Source: JBAXTZ01 sp041666525 (GTDB lineage Bacteria; Bacillota; Negativicutes; JBAXTZ01). From it: a stretch of 59,079 nucleotides of DNA. The translations under genes were made by a program, and so were the position numbers. Under the pieces are notes generated by a model. It saw nothing but the letters and a program-made list of their open reading frames with translations. It searched no databases and was not told the DNA's origin. Every line of letters starts with the position of its first letter. Position 1 is the first letter of the stretch. Location: the NCBI GenBank assembly GCA_041666525.1, contig JBAYGT010000015.1:1-59079 (forward strand). The letters run 5' to 3'. Of the stretch, positions 1 to 9,035 are shown piece after piece.

Positions 1-319
1 TGAATTTTTGGACGGACACTAACGTAAATTTACCACTGCCGGAAACACCGTATGCGAACGGACGAACGCGCGAATCAATACCGATTGAAGCCAAAATATC
101 TGCATTCGCTTTTACGAAGCAAAGAAACACCACCCAGCTCAAAACAAGCAAGTTGGCAAAACCGGCTATATCAAATTGGAAACCAGAATGACCCTCTAAC
201 GCATCATCGAGCATTTCGGTAATATCGACTACATCGACCACCGAAACCGCGACACACAATGCAAACATAACCAATGCCAGCAAGGCCACGCGAACACACT
301 TCGTTTTGAAAATGGACAT
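1..319 (-). CDS. Partial membrane protein, C-terminus off the left edge
   Basis: An open frame runs leftward from an ATG at 319 and leaves the window without a stop, so only the first 106 residues are visible. It has an N-terminal hydrophobic segment after a KTKCVR start (about residues 10-28), then an acidic stretch (ITEMLDDALEG) and a second hydrophobic segment (NLLVLSWVVFLCFV, about 56-69). I do not recognise a family. A good promoter sits 35 nt upstream and only a weak ribosome site precedes the ATG. It is co-oriented with glgP, but the strong promoter between them suggests it is transcribed on its own. Confidence 0.55.
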   Translation of the reverse strand, partial: MSIFKTKCVRVALLALVMFALCVAVSVVDVVDITEMLDDALEGHSGFQFDIAGFANLLVLSWVVFLCFVKANADILASIGIDSRVRPFAYGVSGSGKFTLVSVQKF

Positions 320-353
320 ATTTGTCACTTCGTCCAAAATTTACTTCGTGACT

Positions 354-382
354 ATAATACCGTAAAGACCTTTCAGCGTCAA
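354..382 (-). promoter_or_regulatory. Sigma-70-type promoter for the partial membrane protein gene
   Basis: On the minus strand TTGACG (382-377) and TATTAT (359-354) are separated by exactly 17 bp, a near-consensus housekeeping promoter 35 nt upstream of the ATG at 319. Confidence 0.6.
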
Positions 383-425
383 GTGCATTAATGCAGATTA
401 TTGGATAATATAAAACACAAATAAG

Positions 426-2864
426 CTACAACGCCGGTTTGATTCCCCAGATATCGCGGCAATACTCGCGAATAGCGCGGTCAGACGAGAATTTTCCCAT
501 CCGCGCGACGTTCAATATCGACATTTCTGTCCATTTTTCTTTGTTGGCATAAATCTTATCGATATAGTTCTGGCAGTCATGATAAGCTGTAAAATCAGCG
601 AGAATCATATAGTCATCGCGACTCATCAGCGATTCGATAATCGGCCGGAACAAATCACGGTCACCATTACTGAACGTGCCATCCGCCAACTGCGCGAAAA
701 TCCTGGTCAAGATCGGATTGCTGTAAACGTAATTGGTCGGATTGTAATTTTGCCGGCGTTCTTCAACTTCAGCGGCCGTCATACCAAACAGAAAGAAATT
801 TTCCGCGCCGACTTCTTCGCGAATTTCGACGTTCGCGCCGTCTAATGTGCCAATGGTTAGCGCGCCATTCAACGACATTTTCATGTTGCCGGTACCGCTG
901 GCTTCTTTTCCGGCAGTTGATATCTGTTCCGACAAGTCTGCAGCCGGAAAAATGAAATTGCCGTTTTTGACGCTGTAATTCGGGAAAAATACGACTTTCA
1001 ATAAATTCCCCACCTGAGGATCATTATTCACAACTTTGGCAACCGAAATAATCAGGCGGATAATTAGTTTCGCGATGTAGTAACCGGGTGCCGCCTTGCC
1101 GCCGATAATTACTACCCGCGCTGTCATCCCCTCAGTATCGCCGTCTTTAATGCGATTATAGCGGGAAATGACATCAATAATATTCAGCAATTGACGTTTG
1201 TACTCATGAATACGCTTAACCTGCACGTCAAACAACGCAGTGGGATCGACTTCGATACCGGTCCGCTCTTTAATCAACGCGGCCAGAATTTTTTTATTCT
1301 TAAGTTTAGCTGTCTGCCATTTTTTTTGGAATTTCTTATCGATTGCCAATGGTTCAAGCTGCTTTAATTTGTAGAGATCAACTAACCAATCGTCGCCGAT
1401 TTTCTCATTGATAAGCGCGGTCATTTCCGGATTGGCAAGCGCCACAAACCGTCGCGGCGTGACGCCATTGGTAATGTTTTTGAATTTTTCCGGCCACAAA
1501 TCATAAAAATCAGCCATAACCGTTTGTTTTAACAATTCAGAATGCAACTCGGCCACACCGTTAACCGCGTGACTGCCGACTGCCGCCAAATGTGCCATCC
1601 GCACCGTGCGTTGTCCTTCTTCGTCAATAATCGACAGCCGTTTCACCCGTTCACCGTCTTCGGGAAAGCGTGCACGCACAATCTCAAGGAAGCGTTGATT
1701 AATTTCATAAATAATTTCCAGATGCCGCGGCAAGAGTTTTTCAAACATCTTCACCGGCCATTTTTCCAAAGCCTCCGGTAACAGCGTATGATTAGTGTAT
1801 GCCAAAGCACGGGTAGTAACCTCCCAGGCCTTATCCCAATCCAGCCGGTATTCATCTACCAGTAACCGCATCAACTCGGCGACCGCGATCGACGGATGAG
1901 TGTCGTTGAGCTGCACCGCAAAGTGTTCAGCGAAAGATTCGGGTTTAGCTTGCATAAAGTTTTTCAAAATTTTGAAGACATCGCGCAATGCACACGCCAC
2001 AAAGAAGTACTGCTGCTCCAGGCGCAATTCCTTACCACTGATTTGCTCGTCGTTGGGATACAGCACCTTTGAAATATTTTCTGAAGCAATTTTGGCATGC
2101 ACCGAACCATAGAAGTCGCCGGCATTAAAAGTACTAAAGTCAAATTCGTCCGACGCTTCGGCTTTAAACAGCCGGTGTACGCTGACACTCTTGCTGCCAT
2201 AACCTTGAGCCACAATATCACAAGGTACGCCGAGTAATTTTTTCTCCGGCATCCAGCGTTTACGACTGGCACCATGCTCGTCGTTATAATCTTCAACATA
2301 GCCGCCAAAACCTACTTCGACTGCCGCCTCCGGCCGGACAACTTCCCATGGGAAACCTTTCTTCAACCAACGATCGGCAAGTTCTACTTGCTGCCCGTCC
2401 ACGATTTTTTGTTGAAAAATTCCGAATTCGTAACGGATACCATAGCCAATCGCCGGCACTCCGATGGTTGCGCACGAATCAATATAGCAAGCCGCCAACC
2501 GTCCCAATCCGCCATTGCCCAATCCCGGTTCAGGCTCGGCGTCAAGCAACTTGTCAAAATCTATTCCCAATTCTGTAACCGCTTGCCGAACCAAATCCAT
2601 CGCATCGACGTTAACTAAATTATTCCCCAGTTGCGGGCCGATGAGAAACTCCGCGGACAGATAGCACACCATTTTTGTTTTGTTCTTCAACACCCGCTCG
2701 TTCCCTTGCGCCCAATGTTCCAGAATTATCTCGCGAACGGCATACGCCAACGCTTGATAATAATCATCGGTGGTGGCGTTATGGGGGATTTTTGCGCGTG
2801 TAGTTGCCAAATGCCGAATAATGCCTTCCTTGATTTGCTCCACGGAAACTTTTGCTTTGCTCAT
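426..2864 (-). CDS. glgP: Glycogen/starch phosphorylase
   Basis: Pyridoxal-phosphate enzyme of glycosyltransferase family 35 that releases glucose-1-phosphate from stored glycogen in the cytoplasm. The 812-residue length is normal for bacterial GlgP. The cofactor site is clear: EASGTGNMKMSLNGALTIG, with the PLP-binding lysine at about residue 662. The N-terminal EPEPGLGNGGLGRLAAC substrate-site motif is also intact. I start at ATG 2864 because GGAGG lies 5 nt upstream (2870-2874); a slightly longer frame would need a TTG inside the ribosome site. It is monocistronic: a terminator for the upstream permease operon lies before it, and its own promoter is the sigma-H-like element at 2917-2941. 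No glycogen synthesis genes are in the window. Confidence 0.97.
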   Translation of the reverse strand: MSKAKVSVEQIKEGIIRHLATTRAKIPHNATTDDYYQALAYAVREIILEHWAQGNERVLKNKTKMVCYLSAEFLIGPQLGNNLVNVDAMDLVRQAVTELGIDFDKLLDAEPEPGLGNGGLGRLAACYIDSCATIGVPAIGYGIRYEFGIFQQKIVDGQQVELADRWLKKGFPWEVVRPEAAVEVGFGGYVEDYNDEHGASRKRWMPEKKLLGVPCDIVAQGYGSKSVSVHRLFKAEASDEFDFSTFNAGDFYGSVHAKIASENISKVLYPNDEQISGKELRLEQQYFFVACALRDVFKILKNFMQAKPESFAEHFAVQLNDTHPSIAVAELMRLLVDEYRLDWDKAWEVTTRALAYTNHTLLPEALEKWPVKMFEKLLPRHLEIIYEINQRFLEIVRARFPEDGERVKRLSIIDEEGQRTVRMAHLAAVGSHAVNGVAELHSELLKQTVMADFYDLWPEKFKNITNGVTPRRFVALANPEMTALINEKIGDDWLVDLYKLKQLEPLAIDKKFQKKWQTAKLKNKKILAALIKERTGIEVDPTALFDVQVKRIHEYKRQLLNIIDVISRYNRIKDGDTEGMTARVVIIGGKAAPGYYIAKLIIRLIISVAKVVNNDPQVGNLLKVVFFPNYSVKNGNFIFPAADLSEQISTAGKEASGTGNMKMSLNGALTIGTLDGANVEIREEVGAENFFLFGMTAAEVEERRQNYNPTNYVYSNPILTRIFAQLADGTFSNGDRDLFRPIIESLMSRDDYMILADFTAYHDCQNYIDKIYANKEKWTEMSILNVARMGKFSSDRAIREYCRDIWGIKPAL

Positions 2865-2916
2865 AAAATCCTCCAAAGGTTCTTACTCTTGTTCTTAATG
2901 CATTTAATATTGATAT

Positions 2917-2941
2917 ATTCGACTTATAATAAATTAATCCT
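2917..2941 (-). promoter_or_regulatory. Alternative-sigma-like promoter (AGGA-N16-CGAAT) of glgP
   Basis: On the minus strand AGGA (2941-2938), 16 bp, then CGAAT (2921-2917), read as AAGGATTA...AAGTCGAATATA. It lies 52 nt upstream of the ATG. The element matches five others in this window and resembles the Firmicutes sigma-H consensus (RnAGGAwww ... RnnGAATww). Confidence 0.55.
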
Positions 2942-2944
2942 TCT

Positions 2945-3001
2945 TAAAAACAAAAAAATATTGACTGCGCTGAAACTAGTTGTTTTGACGCAGTCAATAT
3001 T
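2945..3001 (-). terminator. Rho-independent terminator of the permease operon
   Basis: A perfect 13-bp stem (AATATTGACTGCG at 2957-2969 pairing with 2989-3001) around a 19-nt loop is followed on the minus strand by a T-rich run (TTTTTTTGTTTTT). It lies 10 nt past the stop of the YtcP-type permease gene. Confidence 0.85.
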
Positions 3002-3011
3002 CAGCTAACTC

Positions 3012-3938
3012 CTATTCTTTTACGGCGCCTAACGACAGGCCGGAAATGAAGTAGCGTTGGAAAAACGGATAGGCGAGCACTGCCGGTCCGGTCGCAAGCA
3101 CAATCATCGCCATGCGCACGCCTTCCTGCGGCAGGTTTGCCATTAGCTCCATCATCCTGGTACCGCCCATTTGCGCGGAATTTTTCAAGATAAACTCCAT
3201 CGAATTTTGAATTTTCATCAACATATACTGCAGCGGCAGCAGGTTTGGCGAATCAATAAACAGCATTGCGTTGTACCATTCATTCCAATATGCCAATGAC
3301 GCGCCAAGCGCCGTAACGGCGATTGCCGGTTTCATCAACGGCACAACAATCCGGAATAACGTCCGCACTTCACCGCAACCGTCGATACGCGCCGCCTCGA
3401 TAAGTGAATCGCTTATTTGCATTTTCAGCATGACTCGCATGAAGAATATTCCGCCGGCGGTGCAAATGCCGGGGATAATCATCGCAAAAATATTGTTCTT
3501 GAGCAGCAGAAATTTAGTCATTACTATATAAAACGGCACTAACGGTACCGTAACCAGCATCGGGAAAATCATCAGCAAGTTGAACAACCGGCGATAGCTA
3601 AACTCCGGCCGCGTGAGCGGATATGCGTACAATAACGTCATGATAATAACCAGAATGACGCCGATAACGGTAATGCCGATTGTTACCAGATACGAGTGTA
3701 ATAACTGATCCGAAGAAAAGATCGTATAGCGATAAGCTTCAAGACTGAATTTTTGCGGCCAAAAACTATATCCGTGCTGAATGAGCACCTGTTCATCCGT
3801 GAATGATACAATAACAACCAGCAGGAACGGCAGGAAACAGGACAGCGCAATCGCCACAATAATAATATTGAACAACACATTAAGTGGTTTTGATATCTGC
3901 CAAAGTTCTTTTTCGACGTTTAATTTTTTCGCCACCAT
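3012..3938 (-). CDS. Carbohydrate ABC transporter permease, YtcP/MalG type
   Basis: Inner-membrane permease of the CUT1 sugar/oligosaccharide family, one of two halves of the channel. About six membrane segments are visible, and the EAA loop that contacts the ATPase reads ISDSLIEAARIDGCGEVRTL. The 308-residue length fits the YtcP family, which normally works with LplB-type partners and LplA-type lipoproteins. It follows the LplB-type gene by 6 bp, and its ribosome site overlaps the stop codon of that gene. ATG 3938 is only 2 nt from GGAGG, while GTG 3935 is 5 nt away, so the true start may be the GTG. No binding protein or ATPase gene is adjacent; the best matching lipoprotein family member is at 28298. 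Confidence 0.9.
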   Translation of the reverse strand: MVAKKLNVEKELWQISKPLNVLFNIIIVAIALSCFLPFLLVVIVSFTDEQVLIQHGYSFWPQKFSLEAYRYTIFSSDQLLHSYLVTIGITVIGVILVIIMTLLYAYPLTRPEFSYRRLFNLLMIFPMLVTVPLVPFYIVMTKFLLLKNNIFAMIIPGICTAGGIFFMRVMLKMQISDSLIEAARIDGCGEVRTLFRIVVPLMKPAIAVTALGASLAYWNEWYNAMLFIDSPNLLPLQYMLMKIQNSMEFILKNSAQMGGTRMMELMANLPQEGVRMAMIVLATGPAVLAYPFFQRYFISGLSLGAVKE

Positions 3939-3944
3939 TGCCTC

Positions 3945-4898
3945 CTAATACAACGCCAGATCTTTGTTGATTTTGGTGCGCACAATCCAGTTTGCGACCA
4001 AAATCATCAAGAATCCGACTCCGGATTGGAACAAACCGGCGGCTGTTGACATTCCGACATCACCGGTGCTCATATAAGCACGATAAATATAGGTATCAAG
4101 AATATTGGTGACCGGGAACAACGGCCCGGAATTCATCGGCAATTGGTAAAACAAACCGAAATCACCTTTGATAATATTGCCGATTGCCATGATTACCTGA
4201 ATGGCAATCAGCGGTTTAAGGTGCGGAACGGTAACGTGGATAATCTGTTGCCACTTGTTGGCGCCATCAACCATCGCCGCCTCATAATAGGTCTTGTCGA
4301 TACCGGCCAGTTGTGCCAGCATCCAAACTGAGCCCCAGCCGATCCCCTTCCAAATGTTCGCCGCCACAATAATTACCGGCCACGGCCCGGGATTGGAATA
4401 CCATTGCACCGGATCGACACCAACACTTTTCAGCAGCGCATTGAGCAAGCCTTTGTCAACACTCAGGAACGCAAAGGCAAAATAGGAAACAACGACCCAG
4501 GAAATAAAATACGGCAAAAACATAAATGTTTGATAAACTTTTGCAGCTTTTTTGTTCAGCAACTCGTTTATCATTATCGCAACGACGACCGGAACCACAG
4601 CGCCAATCGCAATAAATATCAGATTGTAACCAACGGTATTACGAAAAATTACCCAGGCATCGCTGGTAGCGAACAAATACTTAAAATTGTCCAATCCCAC
4701 CCAGGGGCTGGTAATAACGCTGTCGAAAAAACCACTCCGTGAAAACCGGAAGTTTTTAAAAGCCAGTACTAACCCGCCAATCGGCAAATAGCACATAACC
4801 AGAAAAAATATTGTGCCCGGCAATAACATTGTCAAAAATGGCAAATTAGCCGGAAGCGTCTTTAAGTGCGACTTAAATACGTTCAGTTTTTTGGACAT
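3945..4898 (-). CDS. Carbohydrate ABC transporter permease, LplB/MalF type
   Basis: 317-residue inner-membrane permease with about six membrane segments, opening with LPFLTMLLPGTIFFLVMCYLP. The EAA loop is IDKTYYEAAMVDGANKWQQI. This is the LplB branch of CUT1 permeases, used for oligosaccharides and sugar-acid oligomers in Firmicutes. The ribosome site is very strong (GGAGGAGGGAGC before ATG 4898). It lies between the YtcP-type partner (6 bp downstream) and a small membrane protein gene (16 bp upstream), clearly one transcript. The substrate cannot be read from sequence. Confidence 0.9.
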   Translation of the reverse strand: MSKKLNVFKSHLKTLPANLPFLTMLLPGTIFFLVMCYLPIGGLVLAFKNFRFSRSGFFDSVITSPWVGLDNFKYLFATSDAWVIFRNTVGYNLIFIAIGAVVPVVVAIMINELLNKKAAKVYQTFMFLPYFISWVVVSYFAFAFLSVDKGLLNALLKSVGVDPVQWYSNPGPWPVIIVAANIWKGIGWGSVWMLAQLAGIDKTYYEAAMVDGANKWQQIIHVTVPHLKPLIAIQVIMAIGNIIKGDFGLFYQLPMNSGPLFPVTNILDTYIYRAYMSTGDVGMSTAAGLFQSGVGFLMILVANWIVRTKINKDLALY

Positions 4899-4914
4899 GC
4901 TCCCTCCTCCTTAT

Positions 4915-5412
4915 TCACTGCAATCTCCCCAATAAAAATAAAACGATAAAGACCAGGATAAACACGAACACCGGCACGTTGAACTTAAACACCCAAAACT
5001 GAATACTTTCGTAGCGCGCCCGCAATAGCTCGGAAACCTGAAACCCGAAAATCGCGACAACCATCACCAATCCGGCAAGAAAACTCCGCAAAAACCACAA
5101 CATAACCGCGAACAGTAATAACATAATCAGATTAACTGACGCGCTGATAAGTTTCTGCTTATCTCCGAGTTTGTGCTCATACCAAGCCACGACAACTGTG
5201 TTTTTTATGACCATGCTGCTCTTGTTGCCTCGCTGCAGCACCCGAAAAACAAATATAAGGTCAACACCCATCCCGATCAACGCAATTATTGCTACGGCAA
5301 ATGCTCGCTGCGAGGTTGCAAACAGCGCCAAATTCTCAGAGTAAATTATCGAGAACAACACAAAAAACAAAAAATACACCAAGGCACAGTACATTGTTTC
5401 CAGATGTTTCAA
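4915..5412 (-). CDS. Small polytopic membrane protein, first gene of the permease operon
   Basis: 165 residues with about five hydrophobic segments (roughly 6-25, 33-55, 90-108, 108-128 and 145-163) separated by short basic loops such as RVLQRGNKSS. I do not recognise a family; it is not a typical DUF624 permease companion. The start is TTG 5412, 5 nt from GGGAGG; no ATG is better placed. It is first in the operon with the LplB/YtcP permeases, directly behind a sigma-H-like promoter, so a role in the assembly or regulation of that transporter is possible. That is inference from position only. Confidence 0.75.
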   Translation of the reverse strand: MKHLETMYCALVYFLFFVLFSIIYSENLALFATSQRAFAVAIIALIGMGVDLIFVFRVLQRGNKSSMVIKNTVVVAWYEHKLGDKQKLISASVNLIMLLLFAVMLWFLRSFLAGLVMVVAIFGFQVSELLRARYESIQFWVFKFNVPVFVFILVFIVLFLLGRLQ

Positions 5413-5450
5413 GCGTACCTCCCAGTGTGTTTGTATCTATGCATAGTTAT

Positions 5451-5475
5451 ATTCGGTGATTTCACAAAAAAACCT
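5451..5475 (-). promoter_or_regulatory. Alternative-sigma-like promoter (AGGT-N16-CGAAT) of the permease operon
   Basis: On the minus strand AGGT (5475-5472), 16 bp, CGAAT (5455-5451) followed by ATAAC. It is 38 nt upstream of the TTG start. It differs from the other copies only in AGGT for AGGA. Confidence 0.45.
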
Positions 5476-5483
5476 CTTTTAAT

Positions 5484-5519
5484 ATGAAAAAATCCTGTAA
5501 ATTACAGGATTTTTTCATT
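5484..5519 (-). terminator. Terminator of the ammonia-lyase-like gene
   Basis: A self-complementary hairpin (AAAAAATCCTGTAA paired with TTACAGGATTTTTT) about 50 nt past the stop at 5567. The A/T arms allow it to work on either strand. Confidence 0.75.
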
Positions 5520-5566
5520 TAATCAGGACATACAAGATACATCACGCAACTTAAATCTTACTTAAA

Positions 5567-6817
5567 TTAAAACAGTTTGCAAATTTTGCGCAACGCCAGA
5601 ATCCGCTGAATCTCATTATGCACCATCATATAGGCCTCATCTACGCCCATTCCGGGTTTTGCCAATATCATATCGCAGTTCAATCCCATGGCAATATGTG
5701 AAGAGATGATCGCTGAATCATCGGTTTCGTTACAGGATCCGCCCCAGTAGGTGCCAATACTTTTATCCTTACAATATAAAACTGCTTCGATAGCATTGTC
5801 GATTGAACCTAAATCCGGCGCTTTGATATGAATAATGTCGGCTGCTGCCGCATCAGCATAAGCCTTGATGTCTTCGAGCGTATTACACCATTCATCAACA
5901 ATTATTTTAACATTGACGTCTTCTTCACTCAACCGCAGCATTAATTTCTTCATATAGCCCAGCTGAATATCGGCATCGCCTAACTCCACCGGATCTTCGA
6001 CCAATATCCGAAAGGGCGCGGCAACGGCCGCCATTTTTTTTAAATATTCAACGGTCTGCTCAATATCATTGTAAAACACCTGGCTAAGTGAGCCGTGCAG
6101 CACCAGGTGAAAAACCGGCACATACAAATCATCGGAACGCAGTTTTGCAACACGTTTCCTTAACCAGGCAATATATTCCAGCAACCGCTCGCCATTTTTT
6201 CCGCAGGTCTTAATTCCATTATTGAACAATCCTTGCGGAATAATCGGTACTTGTTTGATTATCATTTTATCGGCATTGGAATAAATATCCGCGCCCGATT
6301 GCGCAGTAATCGGCACCGCCACTTCGCTGACTTTATGGTGATATTCTTCCGCAACGATTTCGCACATCAGTTTTTTCTTGGACCGGGCCACTGCCGCTAA
6401 CAAGGCCTGGGTAACACCATAGCGCAGCGCCGGATGCAATTTCAACCCCTGTGCATCACGGATTGCTTCGATTTTTTTTGCCAGCCGGCGAAAATCATCC
6501 AACTCTTCGCTAATCAGCGCCGGCCGGATATCACGGTTGATTATCGGAATAAACGCGTCGGCCAAAAACACCGGATAACGGCCAAACGTGCCGCTATACT
6601 GCACTGCCGAACAATCACCGTATGCCATGTCACCATTTTCGAGAATAATCATAACCGACACCGCTTCACCGGCTTGGCGAACCGAGCAATAATTTTGAGT
6701 TTTCGGTTTACCGGTGTAAGTAAATCCGTCCGGTTCAGCACCGGCGCGAATAGCTTTCAAATCATCATAATAAAAACCGCTAATACCGCGTGCGCAAATA
6801 ACATCTAATATTTTCAT
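5567..6817 (-). CDS. Methylaspartate ammonia-lyase-like enolase-superfamily protein with altered active site
   Basis: 416 residues, co-linear with 3-methylaspartate ammonia-lyase (EC 4.3.1.2, enolase superfamily, methylaspartate pathway of glutamate fermentation). Shared blocks include DGFTYTG, GDCSAVQYSG, LRYGVTQA, DEWCNT and CNET, plus AKPGMGVDE near the C-terminus. Against the Clostridium tetanomorphum enzyme, as I remember it, the catalytic lysine 331 is kept (K332, HIKAPDLG), as are metal ligands E273 and D307 (E274, D308). However, metal ligand D238 is valine here (V239 in FHLVLHG), general base H194 is glutamine (Q195) and Q329 is histidine (H330). No glutamate mutase genes are nearby. 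The protein may act on a different substrate or be inactive. The ribosome site is a run of G residues before the ATG at 6817. Confidence 0.8.
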   Translation of the reverse strand: MKILDVICARGISGFYYDDLKAIRAGAEPDGFTYTGKPKTQNYCSVRQAGEAVSVMIILENGDMAYGDCSAVQYSGTFGRYPVFLADAFIPIINRDIRPALISEELDDFRRLAKKIEAIRDAQGLKLHPALRYGVTQALLAAVARSKKKLMCEIVAEEYHHKVSEVAVPITAQSGADIYSNADKMIIKQVPIIPQGLFNNGIKTCGKNGERLLEYIAWLRKRVAKLRSDDLYVPVFHLVLHGSLSQVFYNDIEQTVEYLKKMAAVAAPFRILVEDPVELGDADIQLGYMKKLMLRLSEEDVNVKIIVDEWCNTLEDIKAYADAAAADIIHIKAPDLGSIDNAIEAVLYCKDKSIGTYWGGSCNETDDSAIISSHIAMGLNCDMILAKPGMGVDEAYMMVHNEIQRILALRKICKLF

Positions 6818-6856
6818 ACCAGCCCCCCCAGTTTTCCTCTAATAACATTTTACCAT

Positions 6857-6886
6857 TTGGCATTGTCATAGTAAATGAATTATAAT
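6857..6886 (+). promoter_or_regulatory. Promoter of the ppx/acid phosphatase pair
   Basis: TTGGCA (6857-6862), 18 bp, TATAAT (6881-6886), 50 nt upstream of the ATG at 6937. Confidence 0.5.
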
Positions 6887-6936
6887 TGAAATCATTATAC
6901 GCTATACAAGAACAAACAAATACCCTTGGAGGTAAA

Positions 6937-7878
6937 ATGCGCTACGCGGCAATCGATATCGGCAGCAACTCCGTCAAGCTCCTCATCGCCGAAGTCGCTC
7001 AAAGAGTAATCACCCGGCAAATTATTTTTCGCCACACCGTAACCGGATTATCCAAGACCATGAAAAACCATCAGCTCAATCCGGAAAACATGGCACTCAC
7101 ATTATCAGCAATTATTGACTATATCGGTTGTTGTAAAGAATACAACGTACAAAACATCCGCATAACGGCTACACAGTTTGCCCGTGTTGCAACAAATGCA
7201 GCCGAGCTTCTTGACAACATCCGGTCGCAAACCGGGTTTACCGTTGAAATCATCAGCGGTGATGAGGAAGCACGCTTAACCTATCTCGCCGTTGCACAAG
7301 AATTTGCTGACGAACGGATTATGGTGTTCAACATCGGCGGCGGCAGCACTGAATTTATTATCGCTACGCCACACAAAACCGAGTTGCGTACCAGCCTGCC
7401 CATCGGCGCCGGGCAGCTCAGCCGTGATTTCCTCACCTCGGTCGATATAATCAACAACCGCGAATATCTGCAAATGCAAGATTATATTCTCGGCATTCTC
7501 CATGAGAAAGTGCTGCCGTTCTACTCTGACACATTATCTGCCGCTCAGCAGTTGCCAATCGCAATCCCCCCGAAAATCATTCTGTCCGGCGGAACCGGCA
7601 CTAATATTGCACAAATTGCCGCCGGCGCGACACTCAACTGGGAAAATACTGCTTGCCGGGAAATCTCAACCGACGAAGTCAACCAGATAGCACACCTGCT
7701 GTGCCACCTGAACTTAACGGCACGACAAGCCATTCCCGGTATCGAAGCTAACCGCGCCGATGTGCTGCCGGCGGGAATAGCAATTGTCACCTGCTTGCTG
7801 CAACTATGCCGGGCCGACAAAGTGTACATTACGAACAAATCACTGGCGCATGGAATAATCTGCGGAATGTTGGAATAA
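6937..7878 (+). CDS. Ppx/GppA family exopolyphosphatase
   Basis: Cytoplasmic phosphohydrolase of the actin-like ATPase fold that removes terminal phosphates from polyphosphate or pppGpp. The phosphate-loop motifs are intact: AAIDIGSNSVKLLIAE at the N-terminus, FNIGGGSTEFI in the middle and ILSGGTGTNIAQIA near residue 220. At 313 residues it is the short form lacking the HD-like C-terminal domain. ATG 6937 is chosen because GGAGG is 4 nt upstream and the family begins right there; an upstream TTG extension has no ribosome site. It is followed after 33 nt by a secreted acid phosphatase, so the pair may serve phosphate metabolism. Confidence 0.88.
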   Translation: MRYAAIDIGSNSVKLLIAEVAQRVITRQIIFRHTVTGLSKTMKNHQLNPENMALTLSAIIDYIGCCKEYNVQNIRITATQFARVATNAAELLDNIRSQTGFTVEIISGDEEARLTYLAVAQEFADERIMVFNIGGGSTEFIIATPHKTELRTSLPIGAGQLSRDFLTSVDIINNREYLQMQDYILGILHEKVLPFYSDTLSAAQQLPIAIPPKIILSGGTGTNIAQIAAGATLNWENTACREISTDEVNQIAHLLCHLNLTARQAIPGIEANRADVLPAGIAIVTCLLQLCRADKVYITNKSLAHGIICGMLE

Positions 7879-7911
7879 GAACGAGCGATTTGCATAATAA
7901 AAGGAGTGTAT

Positions 7912-9003
7912 ATGAAAACAAAATCGAGCTGTTTTCTGTTTCTCAGTTTATTTCTGTCAGTATTAATTTTCGATTCATCGCTGGCAGCCGCTGCCGACAA
8001 CCTGATTTTTGCAGTCACTTATATAAGACATGGTGACCGGGCGCCCTATTCCAAAATCGACACGCCAAAACTGCAGTATCAGTGGCCCTATGGAATCGGC
8101 GAGCTGACTCCGGAAGGTATGCATCAGGAATATTTGCTTGGTAAAGAATTGCGGTCGCGTTATATCGACATGTTTCACTTGCTGCCGCCTACATATAAAA
8201 ACAATACCATGTATGTTTTATCAACCGATTACAGCAGAACTATTATTAGCGCCGAATCTTTATTACTCGGATTCTATCCACCGGGCACCGGTCCTAAACT
8301 TAGCGATGGCGCGACTGCGCTGCCAAATGCCTTTCAACCGGTTCCTGTTCGCACAATAACTGGCAAACAGAAAAATATTATTCGGCCCGAACAACAAGAC
8401 CCTGAGCAGTTTAAGTTACTTATGGATAATTATTCTCATACCCAAAAAGCCTGGAACGAAGAAAACAGTAAACTTACCGCTGATTTTAAAAAATGGGGCA
8501 AAATACTTGATAAACAACTGAATACTTTTGACGATTTTCTGATAGCTGCAGATACTATCCGCTGTGCCTCTTTGCACGGGTTACCGCTACCAGCCGGTTT
8601 GACAAAAGCAGATGTTGCAAAAATTTTGAACGCTGCAGATTACCTCACGGCGCTGCAATACGTACCGCAGCCAGTAGCATATTTTATGGCTTCCGGCTTC
8701 CTTAGCCAATTAAACGCAGATTTCCGTTCGGCTGCAGCCGGAACTCAGCAATACAGCTATATTCTGTATTCCGGCCACGATACGGCGCTTTGCGGTATTA
8801 TGAGCGCATTAGGAAAACCGCTTGCAATTAATCCGCCTTACGCTTCGCACATTGATTTTGAATTATATAAGAATGATTCGAATTATTTTGTTAAAGTACG
8901 CTATAATGGCGAGCCGGTAAAATTTTCGGACAAAACCACCAATGACAGCCTGACACTCAAAGATTTCAGCCAACTTCTAGAACCTTATTTGATCAAGAAT
9001 TAG
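7912..9003 (+). CDS. Secreted histidine acid phosphatase
   Basis: Histidine phosphatase superfamily, branch 2 (acid phosphatase/phytase type), hydrolysing phosphomonoesters outside the cytoplasm. A signal peptide is clear (LFLSLFLSVLIFDSSLAAAA). The catalytic motif YIRHGDRAP follows at once (R39, H40), and the C-terminal proton-donor motif SGHDTAL is present. The 363-residue length is normal. The start is ATG 7912 with AAGGAG 6 nt upstream; the GTG two codons earlier lies inside the ribosome site. It probably shares a transcript with the Ppx-type gene. Confidence 0.88.
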   Translation: MKTKSSCFLFLSLFLSVLIFDSSLAAAADNLIFAVTYIRHGDRAPYSKIDTPKLQYQWPYGIGELTPEGMHQEYLLGKELRSRYIDMFHLLPPTYKNNTMYVLSTDYSRTIISAESLLLGFYPPGTGPKLSDGATALPNAFQPVPVRTITGKQKNIIRPEQQDPEQFKLLMDNYSHTQKAWNEENSKLTADFKKWGKILDKQLNTFDDFLIAADTIRCASLHGLPLPAGLTKADVAKILNAADYLTALQYVPQPVAYFMASGFLSQLNADFRSAAAGTQQYSYILYSGHDTALCGIMSALGKPLAINPPYASHIDFELYKNDSNYFVKVRYNGEPVKFSDKTTNDSLTLKDFSQLLEPYLIKN

Positions 9004-9035
9004 TGCATTAGCCGTAAATAATTTTCCCAGATTGC

